The notes under the pieces are model-generated. The model did not search any database. It was not told the origin of the DNA and saw only the letters and a list, made by a program, of their open reading frames with translations. From NCBI RefSeq assembly GCF_000264905.1, contig NW_006763132.1:2978023-3042022 (forward strand): 64,000 bases of DNA. Direction: 5' to 3'. Position numbers and translations under genes: made by a program. Positions 14,444 through 30,842 of the stretch are shown piece by piece. The stretch's first letter is position 1, and every line of letters begins with the position of its first letter. Source of the stretch: Stereum hirsutum FP-91666 SS1 (lineage: Eukaryota; Basidiomycota; Agaricomycetes; Russulales; Stereaceae).

Positions 14444-15877
14444 ATGTACTCTCACACCTACCCATATAATGGAGACGGATTCCATCCCGCCGTTGAGGAC
14501 ATGTCTGACCATGTGAGTACGCCAATCCTTACATATTGTACTTCATTTCATGCTTTTTGGTATGTATTCAGGACGTTAGTACGCTCGACCCGGACATGAA
14601 CCAGCACATAGTTCGTAGCTCCTTTCCCGTCATTCTTATAGCTCGACTTAACGACATTTACAGATATACGATCCAAGCTACAGTGGTACTACTGAAGACA
14701 TGTACCAGCGTGGTCCTGTCTTGTACATGCCTGTGCGTATATTTCTAGAACGTGTCGATGCTTTCAACGAACCCGAATCTGGCAGCGCCCTTCCATCATT
14801 GAGCACTAAAGTGTAACCTGTCTGCTCAGGCCGCACATATGGTAAGGGATGGGCAGCCATACCCATACCTGACAGGTCAGGTAGACGAGATGCATGGGTC
14901 AAGACAGCTACCGGTCAGGACCGTTTGCCTATTCGTGCTTACTACCAACCTATTCACACAACCGAACAGGCTCAGCCCGACGCTAGAGAAAATAACTTTG
15001 CCCAGGACACTGGCGTCATGGTCGATCAGCTCACATCTCAGTTTGCCTCTGTGAGTATCCCTCTGAGCTATTTTAAGGCGCCGCTTCTCGTTGTGCAACA
15101 GGACGCTGACTCGCACATATACACCCATATCTTTCATAAGTCGACTGTGATTGGCGACAGCGACCTTTCTGCACAGACCTCTTCGTCTTCGTCTCTCTCC
15201 AGATCCATCACATTCATCGCACAAGATAGATATCAGCAACAGAAGGGGAAAGACCGTTATCGTCTTCCACACACCGCATCGTCTATTTCCTTTCGTGGCC
15301 ATGGTGAAGGCGAGGATGGAGTTCACGCTGCAGTATGCATTAATCACCCCGGACTCGAGAACGCAGAGGAATGTGTTCTCGTGGGCCACGAGAGTGAAAC
15401 TATCACGGTACACGTATTACCATCGGTGAGAACTTGAATTCCTCCTATGCGTTCTACACCACTGTGAGCATAATATGTTATTAACGCATGTCTTGTCTTC
15501 TGGATTCCTAGGCCGAATACAAATCACAAAATTAGTCCGACTGGAGTGGCACCATCAACATCAAGGCAGGAAAGTCCGAAGGTGGTGGATATAACCCAAT
15601 AACACGTCGACAACTTTTCGAGCGACTTTCTCGCCGTTTTAAGGGATGTGTGGAGGGCCGCCGGGTACGTGGGCATTCATGTAAATCGGATGAACGTCTC
15701 GATCTTTAACTGAAGAGCTGTATCATTTAGAGCTCCTCCAGGTCCACCACCGGCACTGTCCTGAACCCCTTCCCACCGAAGATGACTTTAGGAGATATAG
15801 TGATCCGTAGGCTATACCAAGTGTCGCAAGGATCATGGCAAGTCGAGCTTGGCTACAAGGAGTCAGACTCGCTGTGA
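14444..15877 (+). CDS. Uncharacterised multigene-family protein, copy 2
   Basis: Second and most divergent family member, function unknown. Start ATG 14444 opens MYSHTYPYNGDGFHPAVEDM, followed by short exons split by introns with clear GT-AG ends. The conserved C-terminal half is present: KDRYRLPHTASSISF (the RTRY-x-x-P region of other copies), EECVLVGHESETITVHVLPS, then after an intron ending at about 15533 SDWSGTINIKAGKSE and YNPITRRQLFERLSRRF. After a final intron (about 15669 to 15730) come IVIRRLYQVSQGSWQVEL and a stop at 15877. All junctions can be read without frameshift, so the gene looks intact. The internal intron at about 14887-14924 would be only ~38 bases, so that join is the least certain. 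Convergent with the PKS on the minus strand, about 780 bases away. Confidence 0.6.
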
Positions 15878-16659
15878 TTTTACGACATTTAGTAAGGGAG
15901 TGGTGCGTGCACTGGCAAGCAGTGCAGCGCGGGTCTCTACTATTTTCTACAAATCCAAAAACGAGAGCCTCGGATTCTACCGGTTCAGATGCGACCCGCA
16001 TTTTGCACTGGTTATTTCTGGGAAAATAAAACAACATAGGCTTCGAGTATGCCTTCATAATTATCTCGTTTATCTTTTATTACCCCGCCCACCCTTACTT
16101 ATTTCTTCCATACACACCCTCCTGTATCAAAATTAACCTACTTCTTCCTTCCCCTTCTATTTCGTGTCGTATTGCGTGTCATTTACTATTCCTCCTGTCC
16201 TCACATGTACGACTAATAACTATAATGTGTTTGTAAACTCAACTCCCTTTCCGCATCGCTCCTCTCCCGTTCCCCCATCCACCTTACACGGGCTAACATA
16301 AAGTAAACTACTCTCTCTTTAACCTCCCCATCATAATTCCCCCTCACTTTCCCCTTAAAGCCAGTTTCCCCGATTGCGTCACACTCGTGCCGGATAGACG
16401 ATGATCTATATCGTAACGGCTCTCCTCATCTGTTAGTGTGTACTGTACTTGATCTTGAAGGTGTATCGACACCAAATATTATAGCGCATGTGCTATCGTA
16501 TGGCTTTGCTTACGGGTTCGATCGTACCAGTATAAGCAAGAAGAGCCCATCGCTTGACATGATGAGTCAGATTGATGAATTTCGAGACTCGTAGCCTGAT
16601 AGTCTCACGTACGCTACATACAACGTTCGACGGCCCCCTCTCGGCAAGACGCGCCATAA
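15878..16659. other. Convergent intergenic region, pyrimidine-rich
   Basis: Lies between two convergent genes (family copy 2 and the PKS). The plus strand is rich in CT tracts from 16080 to 16380, typical of fungal 3' flanks. No gene recognised. Confidence 0.5.
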
Positions 16660-19600
16660 TCATACAACTGGCCTCCCCCGCCCCTCCAGATAGTCGCATC
16701 CTGCTCTGATTTGCAATGCCATCTGAGCGAGCTATGTTCGCATGTATCAATAATGTCATGAGCAATGTATCACATGAAGATAGAAAAAGACAATTACATT
16801 CTCTTCCTTGAATGCTGCAAAATGATCGCCTGGGATCTCAAGCACTTCGATCCCGCCACGCCCGACCAAGCTCTCCCATTCCGCCACACCAGCTCCAGGC
16901 TTAGATCTATGCTTAAGCCACTCGGGAACATCTTCCGGGGGCACACCTCGGGGATGGAAACCTTCCTTTGAGCGCAGGAGAACGAGTGGCGGGTAGGATG
17001 AACCGTCTACATAACCACCTCTTTTGTCGTCGGAAGCTTGAAAGGTTGATCCGTACCGCTCCAAGAGCTTCGCATTTTCGGTAAACTGGCTCTTTACACA
17101 CATTTGGATACCTTTTCGCCGGCCAGATATGGGTGAAGAGCAGGAGTGTGGCTCCGATGTTTGTGATGTGAGCACGGCGTCGATTACCGTCAAGGACATG
17201 GGGACGTGCTGGACGGGACACGGCGAATCAACGAGTATGACACCCCGGACTGGCGACCTCATCTCTGAATTATTGTATCGAAGGAGCTGCCGCGCAATTT
17301 CGAATGCGACCACGCCACCGAAGGACCAGCCTATAAGATGAAGTCGTATATAAGAATTGGACGTCTGGCAGTGTCAGAGAATTCACAGTTTGATGTATTA
17401 CGCACCAGCTAAAATGACACCTTCGTCGACCGCACATCTTCCGTTCTGGCTCTGACTCCTCTGACTTGCCTCCAGGACGTACTGTGTGTACTCCTTCGCC
17501 ATCTCTTCCACGCTATCCCAGTTCTCCTCTTCAACTCCGTCTGACGCCCGTTCGTTATGGCAATTGCTACCGCAGTCTACGCGGAGGAACTTGGGGTTTT
17601 GGATTCCCCATAGGTCCCTACCGATCGATGGTAGGCGTCGGAGATAAGACAAGAGCCCGGAGCCATCATGGATGAAGACGATAGGGATAGGTATGTGACC
17701 GCAACGAGATGCGACTGAAGTTGAAAAGTCAGATGGTGGGGAAGAAGCCGTGCCTGAGTGTAACGGAAGGGGGCAGGAAGACTGTATAAGCAAAGGATTC
17801 TCGTCGAGCTGGAGTAGTCGACCCAGGGCGACTTGTGTGTCCTCGGTTCCCGCCGCCGCACTTTCGTTACCTTCCTCCTGGAGGGGGTAGAAGTTTGGCT
17901 TTCTCTCCTTGTCTTGGGCGCGCACTCGTACCCCCTTCTGAATTTGGCTGTCCACAAGCATCACCAACTCTCGTACCGTCTCGCAGCGCTCGAACAACGC
18001 GCAGCCTGTCGTCTCCATCCCTGTCCTATTCTCCTTATGAACCCCCAATGCATCCCACAATACACTCTGCACCTCTATACTCGTCAAAGAATCCAGGCCC
18101 AGCGCATCCAGAACAACGTCGTCGCCGATCTCGTAAACCGGAACTTCGAGAACTGAACTTAGTATGGACTTGACCTGAGCGGATATGTCGTCCTTGGTTT
18201 CGAGAGCAAGAATAGAAGGATCCAGGCTCGATCTGGGGTAATAGGTGTGGGTGGCCATGGCGGAGGAGTCATCGTCGTTGACGAGCGTCGGGATAGTCGA
18301 GAAAGAATCGTCGCCAGGAAGATGAGGGAGGAAAGACGTTGTGGATACGTCGGGATATTGAAATTTCTCCACTGCCGCTATAATCTCTTCGATAGTCCTG
18401 CATTCCGCCATGATAGATGTTGACCTCGATGATGGGAGTCGCTGAACGGAGGGGAAACGTTCTCGGAGAGCACCCAATATCTCGATAGACATGAGAGAGT
18501 CGATACCGTAGTTGCTAATCTCAACGTCGAGATCAAGGTCTAGGTCGGCCAGGGAGATATCACAAGTTTGAGAGATAACTTGAATGATTTCTGCGCGAGT
18601 ATCTAGAGCGGGCTCGGGATTGGAGAGGGTGAAGGCGGTGGAAGCCGTAGACAAGTGAGAGGAAGAACGAGAAATATATGGAGGTTGAACCAATGATCGT
18701 CGGTAGTCGGAATGTGTTGGTGATTGGAGTGTCAAGATACGAGAATGGGCTGTTGTCGATATCGCAGATGCGACCGTAGGAAGACGAGCGGGGCCGGCAT
18801 GGTCAGGACCGCTGCGACCGGCGAAAGCAACAAGGCTCCGCCTCAAACTAGTGATTCTGATCTTTCTGAACTCTATTCCTTCCATTCTCGCTACCACCTT
18901 GTTACACCCACCCTCTTTCCCTTTCTCATTGGTGACTTCGATCACTACTACGTGCGCCGTAATACTAGTGGTGCCGCGAAGTAAGGTCATATAAATGCCG
19001 TAGGCGTCGTTTCCGCTTGTGAAATTTGGAGGAGCATCCATGAAGCCGAGTTTGGAGCAGATGAAGGCTTCGGATGGTTCTGCAAGGAGGTTAGCGAGGA
19101 AGCCTGCGGCATGAAGCATTCTGTCCAGCACAACTTTCAACTTTGAGTCTCCCTCCCCGAAAAGTCACAGTGACAGAGGTATAAACGACTCACGTGTCTA
19201 AGAAGATAGGATGCAGTACGAATCCTATCTTTCCTTCCCCAAAGTTCTGCTCGGGCCCTGAACCTCGCAATGTCGGTACCTGAACGATGGCATAACCTTC
19301 CATACCACCCTCCCCGACAATCAATCTCTTGATAGCTCTGAACTCCTCAGAGTACATCACAACTCGCGGAAAGACTACCTCGTATATTGTCCGCGTCGAA
19401 AAGATCTCCACCGAGTATGCCTCATCTAACGACGTGAGACTTGAGATACGATCGGAAATATCGAATTTTATGTCGGAGGAATTAGTTGTGGTGGTAGATG
19501 ACTCGATGGAAGGCGAGAAATTGAAGACGCCTGTGCAATGGGTGGTTTTTTCCGAGTGCTGCGGCCTCTGTGAAGACAATGAAGATTCGATGAGATGGGA

Positions 19601-22600
19601 CGTGACACTGAAGGATCCCATTCCATCCGGACCAGGTATCGTGACTTCAGACCGAATGACCCTCTCCACACCTTCCATATATACCAACGGGTTGGTATAC
19701 TCGACATCCGTTAGCAACGTTACGTTACCACCCGCGTCTTCGTCATCTTGACCACCAACTTCGATGGCAGCCCGGGTGCATGCGACGGCCTCCAACACTA
19801 ACTCCAAGTACACCGACGCAGGACACAATGCGGCCTCGCCGACTTTATGTCCCTCAATGTACCTCCTCACCATCTCTATCGGCGTCTCGAATATAGAGAT
19901 ATTTTCATTTGATGGAGATGGGTGTTGAGTCCAGGATCCAAGCATCGCAAATCTTGACAGGTCTGTTGGTGTGGCGGTGGCGGTGGCGACGCGCTTAGTG
20001 TGGCGATATCGAGAGGTGGTGGTATCTTCTTTGTACGAGACCCAGAACTTCGTCTTCGCAAACGGATACGTTGGCATCGATATGCATCTCGGTGCTTCTT
20101 GGTATCGGCACTCGAAAACCTCTCTCCACTTCACATCCACCCTCGCCATATACATCTGTGCCAAAGTTGAGCCCAATGTAGTCCAAGGCTCGATGCCCTT
20201 GCGCATCGAACCCAGGAACACGGTCCTGCTTTTATGAATGTCGAAGTCGTCACAGGCCACGGTGGAACTCGTCCCGGAATTGGCATTCAGCATTGGTAAT
20301 GTTGTCGTGCTCGGGCCTATCTCCACCCACATCCCCAAACCATCTCCTGCGACACCGTTCCCCATGAAAGTGCCGAGCGAACGCAGTCCACGCTCAAAGT
20401 GAACGGGTTCGGCGCAGTGCATCGCATAGTATTCAGCATTGAAAACGTCCGTGTCGCCAGGCATAACGATTTCGCCATAAACATTCGACACGATAGGAAT
20501 CGTCGGGGCTCGGATTGATATACGTCTAGCGAGGGAAGTGAGGTCGTCTAGCACTGGAAGCATCGTCGGGCTATGATATCCGTACGGCACGGACAGGATG
20601 AGGTTCTTGACGTTCAGTTCATTGAGGTGTAAGCGCAGGACGATGAGTTGGGAGATCGGGCCTGAGATGACGCAGTCCGTCGGACTATTGAAGCATGAGA
20701 TGTGGCACTCGCTGAAATCGTGGCGGAGATCGTGGCTGGTAATGATATCGGAGACAGAATCAGAGCTTATATTGACAGCAAGCATTCCGGTAGCGTTGAG
20801 TGTGCATCTCTGGACCATCCATAACGCTCGATTTGCTATGAGCAGCAAAGCGCCCTTCAGCGTCAGAACGCCAGCGATGACTTGAGCTGCATATTCTCCT
20901 AGACTGATAGAGGTGTTAGTCACATCCTAAGTTCGAGTTGTGTAGAGTCGCGAGTTACCTATGACCCACAACGACTACCGGCCTAACACCCCAGGTCATC
21001 CAAACCTGGGCTAAAGCCCATTCGACGGCAAACACAGCAGTTTGGTGCGCCTGCACTTCCTCTTCCCGGTCCAACCCACTCTTCTCCCCTTCCCCCAGAA
21101 TAATGGCCAAAACTCCGGGGAATCCCATTTTTCTCAGAATCGAATGACATTCGTCGACGCACTTGCGGAATAGCGGAACAGAATGGTAAAGACTCGCACC
21201 CATACCGAGGTACTGTGATCCTTGTCCTGAGAAAACGAAAGCGATTTTGGGAGGGGCGGGGGTAATTTTGGCCGTGATCGAGGGTCGGGTCCGACGCGAA
21301 TCGATGAGCTTGCGCCAAAGGTCTTCCTTGTCAGTAACAGAGAACGATATCCGATGATCGTAGAGCTGTCGTCGTGCCGTAGCCGTATACGTGATATCGG
21401 CCAACCGCGCCTCTTCTCCGTCCGCCGTCTGCAACCACTCAATGTAACGCTCGCGGAGTCTTTCAAGAGCTTCTTCCGTCTTCGCAGATAGCCCAAAGAC
21501 ATATGTCATATTCCGGGTGTCGGGGGAAGGAAGAGGATATATATGTTCCTCCACGACCATGGCCGCATTGGAGCCTGCTGCTCCAAAGTTGTTTACCACG
21601 CCAGCCCTTGGTAGCCCGCCTCCCGGCTGTTTCCACTCCATATTTCTCGTCGGAATGACCGAACCGTCGATCCCAAGGGGCAGGATCCTAGGGTTGAGTT
21701 CTCGGAAAAAGGCCTGACGAGGGATGGTCCTATGTTTGAACATGAGCAACAGCTTCGCGAGACTGGCGGCTCCAGATGCGGCTTCCAGATGCCCTATGTT
21801 CGCCTTGATGGAGGTTATGTGGAGCGGATTATTCGTAGATCGATGCGGTGAGGCGAAGACGTTTCGTATACTCTCGAGCTCAGTCGGATCGCCGGCCTGC
21901 GTGCCCGTCCCGTGAGCCTCCACGACGTTGACCCTCTCAGGCTCGATTTCGGAACGGTGCAATAGGCGTTTGAGTAGCGTGGTTTGAGTGGCTGCGTGAG
22001 GGTGAGTGATCGAATCTGCGAGTCCGCTTTGATTGATGTCGACGCCGCGAATGACGCCTAGTACGTTGTCGTTCTCCGAAAGCGCGTCGGAGAGGCGTTT
22101 GAGAACAAACATTCCGCAGCCTTCAGAGCGGGCATACCCATCTGCAGAGGCGTCGAAGGGTTTACATTGGCCGGTAGGGGAGAGAAAGTGCGCGCGGTCG
22201 AGGCCGAGGAACATCTGTTGGGTTGTACACGGGACGGCGTGGATGAAGAAGATATTGATGATATTGGGGCGAAACGGACCACGGACGTCAAGAAATACTC
22301 GAATGAATAGAGGGATAGCACGTACGTCTGGGCCTGTGATAATGTTGATGCCGCCTGCTACAGCGGCGTTACAGTCTCCACTTGCAAGGGCGCGGCATGC
22401 CTGGTACATGGAAATAAGTGACGACGAGCAAGCTGTTCAGAAAGAATGCCCATTGTGTCAGTGATCGCTCAGGGTACCGAAGAAGAATAGGAAAATTATA
22501 ATTACCTGTATCCACGACGATTGACGGCCCTCCGAAGCCCATAGCATACGATATCCGTCCGCTTAAGAACGCTCTCAACGTCCCTGGACAGATCATGGAC

Positions 22601-24407
22601 CAAATTAGCCAAAATCCCACAGAGAATGATTGCGCTCGGACAGAACTCACCCGTAGCATAATATACATCCACATCATTCTTCAAATTCTGGGTATAATCT
22701 CCGGTAGCGGCACCAACATAACACCCAAAGGTCTCTCTTTTCCACGTATCCGTCGCATCGGGCACGTAACCCGCGTCCTCGAGCGCCTCATACGTCGTGT
22801 GCAGAAGAATACGCTGTTGAGGGTCGAGAGAACGGGCCTCACGAGGTGAGATCCTGAAGAACTTGTTGTCGAATACATCGGGACCATCGATGAAGTTACC
22901 CATACGGGCCTTCATTGTACGAGGCGTCGAGCTCGAGGTCGCGCCCGAGGAGGCTGTCGGGTCTTGATAGTCGGAGATCTGGAAGCGATGCTGTGGAATC
23001 TACGTAGAAGGTGACACTGGGAATGAGGCTCTTGGCGGGACGGAAAAAGACGAGTACTGACCTCCGAGATCGTATTCAAACCTTCCTCCAGAAGCCGCCA
23101 AAGCGAAGATACATCCGGCGCACCAGGCATATTGATGGCCATTCCAACGATCGCGATATGTTCCTTTTGCAACTTGGATGTACCCGTGATATTTGAAGTC
23201 GTACCAGGAACGATGCGGGTCATAGTCAGATCCAGAGATTCGAAAGCGATCGAAGAAGCTGCCAGATATCGTTCGAAAGTTCGTAGAAGACCAGAGCCTG
23301 GACCGATATTGACCACTCGAACGGGTTGGCTTGAAGCATAGGCAGCAGCGGAGAGTAGAACGTAGTCCCAGTTGACCGGATGAAGCATTATAGCGTCTAC
23401 CATGGCCTCTAATAGTGTCTCGCCATCGATGCTTCGTAGAGCTTCACCCGTAAGGCTGGAATGTACCGGACACACCAAGTCAGAGAAGGCGGGGAAGGAG
23501 ATATTCCTACGAGAGATATCGGCAAGAATGTCGTCACGAGCAGCTCCGAGATGTTCTGCGCAATGAAAGAGCGTGGAAACGGTAGATTTGTAGGCAGGAT
23601 AGTTGGCGGATACAGAGAGCGCAAATGATTCCAAAACGTCAGGTCGGCCTGAAATGGTGACGCTGTGATGATCCATCACGGCAGTGAGATACAGAGGAGC
23701 AGGCTGGGTCTGTTCCTGTTAACCGAAAATATGAACTTTTGACTCTTCGGGGAAAAGGATTGATTTACCTCTTCGAACCGCTTCAACACACCCAGGGCAA
23801 TTTCGCGATTCATGCCGAGAAAGACGTAGCTCCACGAGTCATTTTCTGGGTCTTCATCCAACGGGTCGATGTCCTGGGTTGATGCACGTCGATATAGCTC
23901 CGTATGCACGCCTATCCAGAAGGCGACCCGAAAGGCTTCCACAGATTTAGAAATGTAATCCAGTGTGGAGATTGAAGACGCGGACACGCAAGCTGGAAGT
24001 ATTCCAGAGGAGAAGCCGCAGAAGTTGAAAGAAGGCAAGCTATGTCGTGCAGGTGCGTAGGGATTGTTTGAGAGTGTTTGAGTTTCCATGAAAGCGAGAT
24101 AGCGAAGAGATTGCACTAGAAAGATGCGTATTCCGGACATGATGGTCCTGTGTTTCGGTGGCGAAAGATTCCAGAGAAGTGATTCCGACGTGGGGAAGTC
24201 GGAACACGTAATATCGAGGCCGTCTAGTTGAGCAGGAGAGAGGGCAGCGAGCTCTGAAAACAATGCGCGGTGGCATTCCGACATAAGCATGGAACCAGAT
24301 GGAGAAGACGCATCGTGCAAAGCGAGTGTCTGAGTGTGTACAGAGTCCAAGGACGGAGTACCCTGTCCAGCGAATACCACGACAGAAGCTATTTCGTTTT
24401 GATGCAT
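16660..24407 (-). CDS. Non-reducing polyketide synthase, SAT-KS-AT-PT-ACP-ACP-TE
   Basis: Iterative type I PKS expected to make an aromatic polyketide; the architecture fits basidiomycete orsellinic-acid-type synthases. Domains from the N-terminus: SAT (from 24407; active-site region GFSSG); KS (about 23130-21650) with catalytic DTACSSS assembled across the intron near 22440-22505, HGTGTQ and NIGHLE; AT (about 21260-20280) with GHSLGEYA joined across an intron near 20900-20955; PT (about 19940-18870) with His in EGHKVGE and Asp in IFLDT; ACP1 with GIDSL (about 18510); ACP2 with GLDSL (about 18100); TE with GWSFGG joined across an intron near 17310-17400, Asp in LVDSPCP and His in GDHFAAF. The last exon ends [17 protein letters not shown], stop 16660-16662. 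Start is the first in-frame ATG. All introns found keep frame, so the gene looks intact. There are no reductive domains (KR, DH, ER) and no methyltransferase. The SAT has Ser where many family members have Cys (GxCxG). No tailoring enzymes adjoin it. Confidence 0.93.
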
Positions 24408-26249
24408 GATCCGTTTGGAGCGATTCTGACGTCGAGTGATAGGGAGGTCGTTGCTTTTAGAGTGATATCTAGCTGAGATATCAGGGGCCAACAGCGGAGA
24501 GAGCTACAAGAAAAGTAGGTGATAAGTCGAGAGCAGATTGCGAGTGAGATAAAGAGTTCAAAGAGGACATGAGGGCTTGATTTGCAAGTGGAAAGACGGG
24601 ATGCATGCGTCATGAACTCCACAGCTACCAAAAAGACGGGCGGGCGATAGAGAATGGGATGAAGACCATCATGCAGATCGTCTGAGATAGAGACCAAAGT
24701 CCGCCACACCACGCATGCAGCAACATAGAAGAGACATCTGAAGCGGTAAAAGTGGACTATGCACACGAACGACTCACCGCGTATGAGCTTTCCTACAAGC
24801 TGCGATATTGGTACGAGATAAAGGCTGAAAGTTTTTCTTAATTGCCGTCGCGGACGGACTGAGCGAATAGGGAGAGATGCCTCGGCGGTCGCGTCGGTGA
24901 TCAGCGCTGTCAGCGTTTGCAGTGGCGTTCGAAGGAGTGTGAAATTTTGGTGAAAGTGATAGACTAGACACCGGACCGACACCTCCGGTGAAAAGGATCT
25001 AAGTCTTTCTCGACCATTCCTAGATCGTCGATGAAGGAGAGAAGCAGTTCTTGAGCAATTCTATGCAGGATATGGACGCCGATTTTGGAGACCATAGAAG
25101 TTCAGTTGATTCTGTGGCGTGGTCAGCGAGCTCGGAGCAACTCGGGAACAAGCGTGGGAATTTGCTGCTGTCGGCGGTTCACGATGTTCACAATTTGCAA
25201 TGCGAATGTTCACTAGACTCTAGTACCCTCACGATCCACGATTCATACCGCGATAGACCGCGACCCGGTTCGATTCTTCTCTCCTTCAGTCGACGCTTGC
25301 ACTACTTTGTAGAATGATCGTCCTATCATCGTGCGTGGAGCTACAGCATCTCAATGAAAGGAGAGACTGTCAGTGATGTCTCTATGACGATGAGTCCTTA
25401 CATGCTACTCGGGGCGGGGCTCTCAAAAGGCTTGAACCCGTGGGGTGGTCCTCTTTGTCCTTAGTTAATTGCAAGAAGTGTGTAATTGCTCAGATCTCAG
25501 GTTGCTGTGATGCCGCCGCTTGACTTGTTACAGACTAGCTCACAGCAGCTACAACTACTCAGACACCCACATAAGTTTTTCTTGGAACTCGGCGATGAGG
25601 CGTTCAAAAGCGATGCGTCTCTACTTTTGGAGCATCTGGGCCAGCCACGTCAGCAGAAGCGACCTTGTATGAGCAGGTACGCCCCCATGACTGCCCCTCA
25701 TCTTCCACCAACGGCTCAAGTCTTCATCAGTCCTTTGTTTAGTCTCTTTACTTGCGGCTCCGTCGCGTACGTCGCATGTCCAGCCTCGTTCGCGCTGTCG
25801 ATGCCTAGCAGAATTTCAGAAAGTGATCCAGCAACATGCCCGACTATTTTCCTAAGCTGTCGTATATGGCACGAGCCGACTTTGAACCGAGCCTCGTGGC
25901 ATGGGCAGTATACAATCACCCAAACATCCTCTCTATACCGCCCACGTTTATTCTTGAAGCAATCAATCGCCGCATATCCTCACTGACTGACTGCATAATG
26001 TGCCCGAAGAAATGCCATCAGAGGTCATGTACAACTTCTCTTCATCGCATCCGCACACCTGCATTGAACCACCTTTCATCGAAGAATATCCGTCGCGGGC
26101 CGCGCACATCGTAGGCCGCTCCTTGCTCCCTGCTGGATGCCCATGAAAATGACGAGCATTCGTATAAAGACACATTCATCGCGACTCCTTGCATTTATAG
26201 ACTCCCAAGCTCTCATTCTAGTCCCTCGGTCCACTCATACCACGGTAGG
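24408..26249. other. Divergent intergenic region between PKS and xylanase
   Basis: About 1.8 kb shared upstream region of the PKS (minus) and xylanase (plus). A possible 5' exon of the PKS transcript with a GTGAGT donor near 24777 on the minus strand can be drawn but has no ATG. The frames at 25.0-26.1 kb show no family motif. Confidence 0.45.
26162..26169 (+). promoter_or_regulatory. TATA-like element of xylanase gene
   Basis: GTATAAAG about 80 bases upstream of the ATG at 26250, a reasonable TATA position for a strongly inducible fungal secreted-enzyme gene. Confidence 0.5.
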
Positions 26250-29190
<2,941 letters not shown>

Positions 29191-30515
29191 ATGGTCGATG
29201 ATAGTCCACAAGGTTGGTGCTTCATGAGATCCTCGTCGAATTCCCACTATTCGGTGTCTTACTTACCTCGTTCTTTGGCGTAGATCGAACAACGGACGAC
29301 GAGGTTCCGGAACGAAGTGTATACCCCGCAGCAACTACACCTCGGAAGTTCGAGAACTTTCGACTGAGTGATCAGGGACTAGCATCACAGGATTGGCCTT
29401 TCACCAATTATTGGCATGATCCTGTAGGCCAGGTATGTTACTCAGGCTGTTCAACTCGTTGTCCAGAGGCTGACTCGGGATCAGGATCCATACAACTCAA
29501 ATGAACTTGCCCTCATACCGGATAGCTATCTTTCCGCGACTATCTCGACGTCTTCCGCAGATCCGAGTCAGTATCTTGAGGGCCATGGTGCGAGTAGCGG
29601 CGCAATTCCATATGCAGCATCAACGGTATGATGTCGCACGGCTTCTTTCCCCCTCGTGCGGTAACCTTTTGCCTCTTAGTTCCAGCCAGACGGCTCTGTA
29701 ATGGACACGCAAGCCTTCCACTGGGGTATGGCCAGCATGGGCCAGTCAAGTCATGTATCTGTCCATGGTGCGCAGGCAGACATTCACCTCACATCTTCAT
29801 GTTCCCTGGTCGAGGCACCGCACGACCAACCTGGACCACCAGCCAGCCGTATTATCCAAATTCCTCAAGTCCGCTATGTCCACCCTTCCAAAAGGGGGAG
29901 GACGCGTTACGGCCGCCCTATCGACCTCGAACCAATCATTTTTTGCCTCAGTGGTTCTGGTGAAGAAGGTGTCCTAGCTTCAGACGCGTTTGACGGCCCG
30001 TTTAGACACTCGACTTTACACCTCGAAGGTGCAGATGACGTGGTCTTTAGGGCGGATCATGCGAGGAACATCACGATGCATATCTTAGTAAGAATTTTGT
30101 TTTTCCCCGCACTGTCTATACCTGTCCTGTCTATCCCTTAGAGAACTCTGACGCCCGCTGTATTCTGTTCTCGATGATTATTAGTGGCCCGAATGCACAC
30201 CATGGAAGGCTTTGATTAGCACGAAATGCTTTGTAGCGAAGCAATCTGTGCCAATCACTCGAGGCATACTAGCCAAGCGAATCGCCGCCCAGTTGGTCTC
30301 TTTCACGAAGGCATTTACTCACTCACTCACGATACGCTCTCTGGGGCACATTGCTGATGAGTGTATACCAGCAGATACCGCATCCCAGTATACCCGGCTC
30401 AACGGTCCCCTCTCCAGCAGGCTTGAGATTGGACCAGATCTCCATCCGAAGATTCTATCCCGTCTCTCAGGGAGCGTGGCAGGTTGATCTTACGGTTACA
30501 GTACCTATTGTATAA
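29191..30515 (+). CDS. Uncharacterised multigene-family protein, copy 3 (best-preserved model)
   Basis: Function unknown; the cleanest member of the family. ATG 29191 opens MVDDSPQ, then in-frame exons carry VPERSVYPAATTP, DPVGQ, DPYNSNELALIPDSYLSATI and YAASTFQPDGSVMDTQAFHW, with introns at about 29213-29282, 29434-29484 and 29610-29662. The core reads VSVHGAQADIHLTSS, IPQVRYVHPSKRGRTRYGRP, EEGVLASDAFDG, LEGADDVVF and NITMHIL. After an intron ending at about 30182 comes WPECTPWKALISTKC with PITRGILAKRIAAQLVSF. The last exon gives LRLDQISIRRFYPVSQGAWQ, VDL and a stop at 30515. The last intron appears to start GC rather than GT (ACGAAG/GCATTT...ACCAG). There is no signal peptide, membrane helix or known catalytic motif. 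Lies between the intact xylanase and the PEX26-like/COQ9 pair. Confidence 0.65.
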
Positions 30516-30842
30516 TATTACTGCACATTGACAGTGTCTCTCATTTCCACCATTGTAACGATGCTTCCCCGTCTTTTCACATACACCTTCTCTTTACTGT
30601 GGACTATTACCCCTTTGAACCGCCGATATTTTACTCTCTGTATACTTACGTTCCAACACTTGATCCCAAATTGTCAGTAGCATGCGAGGGAGTGTTCACA
30701 ACGTGGAGTGACATAGTAGAATGCCGATCTGCATTATCCTCCCAGACCCACATAATCGTAATAGAAAGCTATGGATAACATGAACGGAATCTAACCAAAA
30801 AAGTGACTCCAAAGACGATAAAAACAAGGATAATAAATAAAT
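30516..30842. other. Convergent 3' flank
   Basis: Between two convergent genes. AT-rich toward 30780-30840; nothing else seen. Confidence 0.4.

Noticed and set aside
14877..15413. 178-codon minus-strand frame
   Set aside because: Lies opposite family copy 2, whose conserved motifs fix the plus strand as coding.
25266..25276. GGTTCGATTC resembling a tRNA T-loop (a similar GGTTCGATC at about 16515)
   Set aside because: No acceptor stem, D-arm or anticodon arm can be paired around either site.
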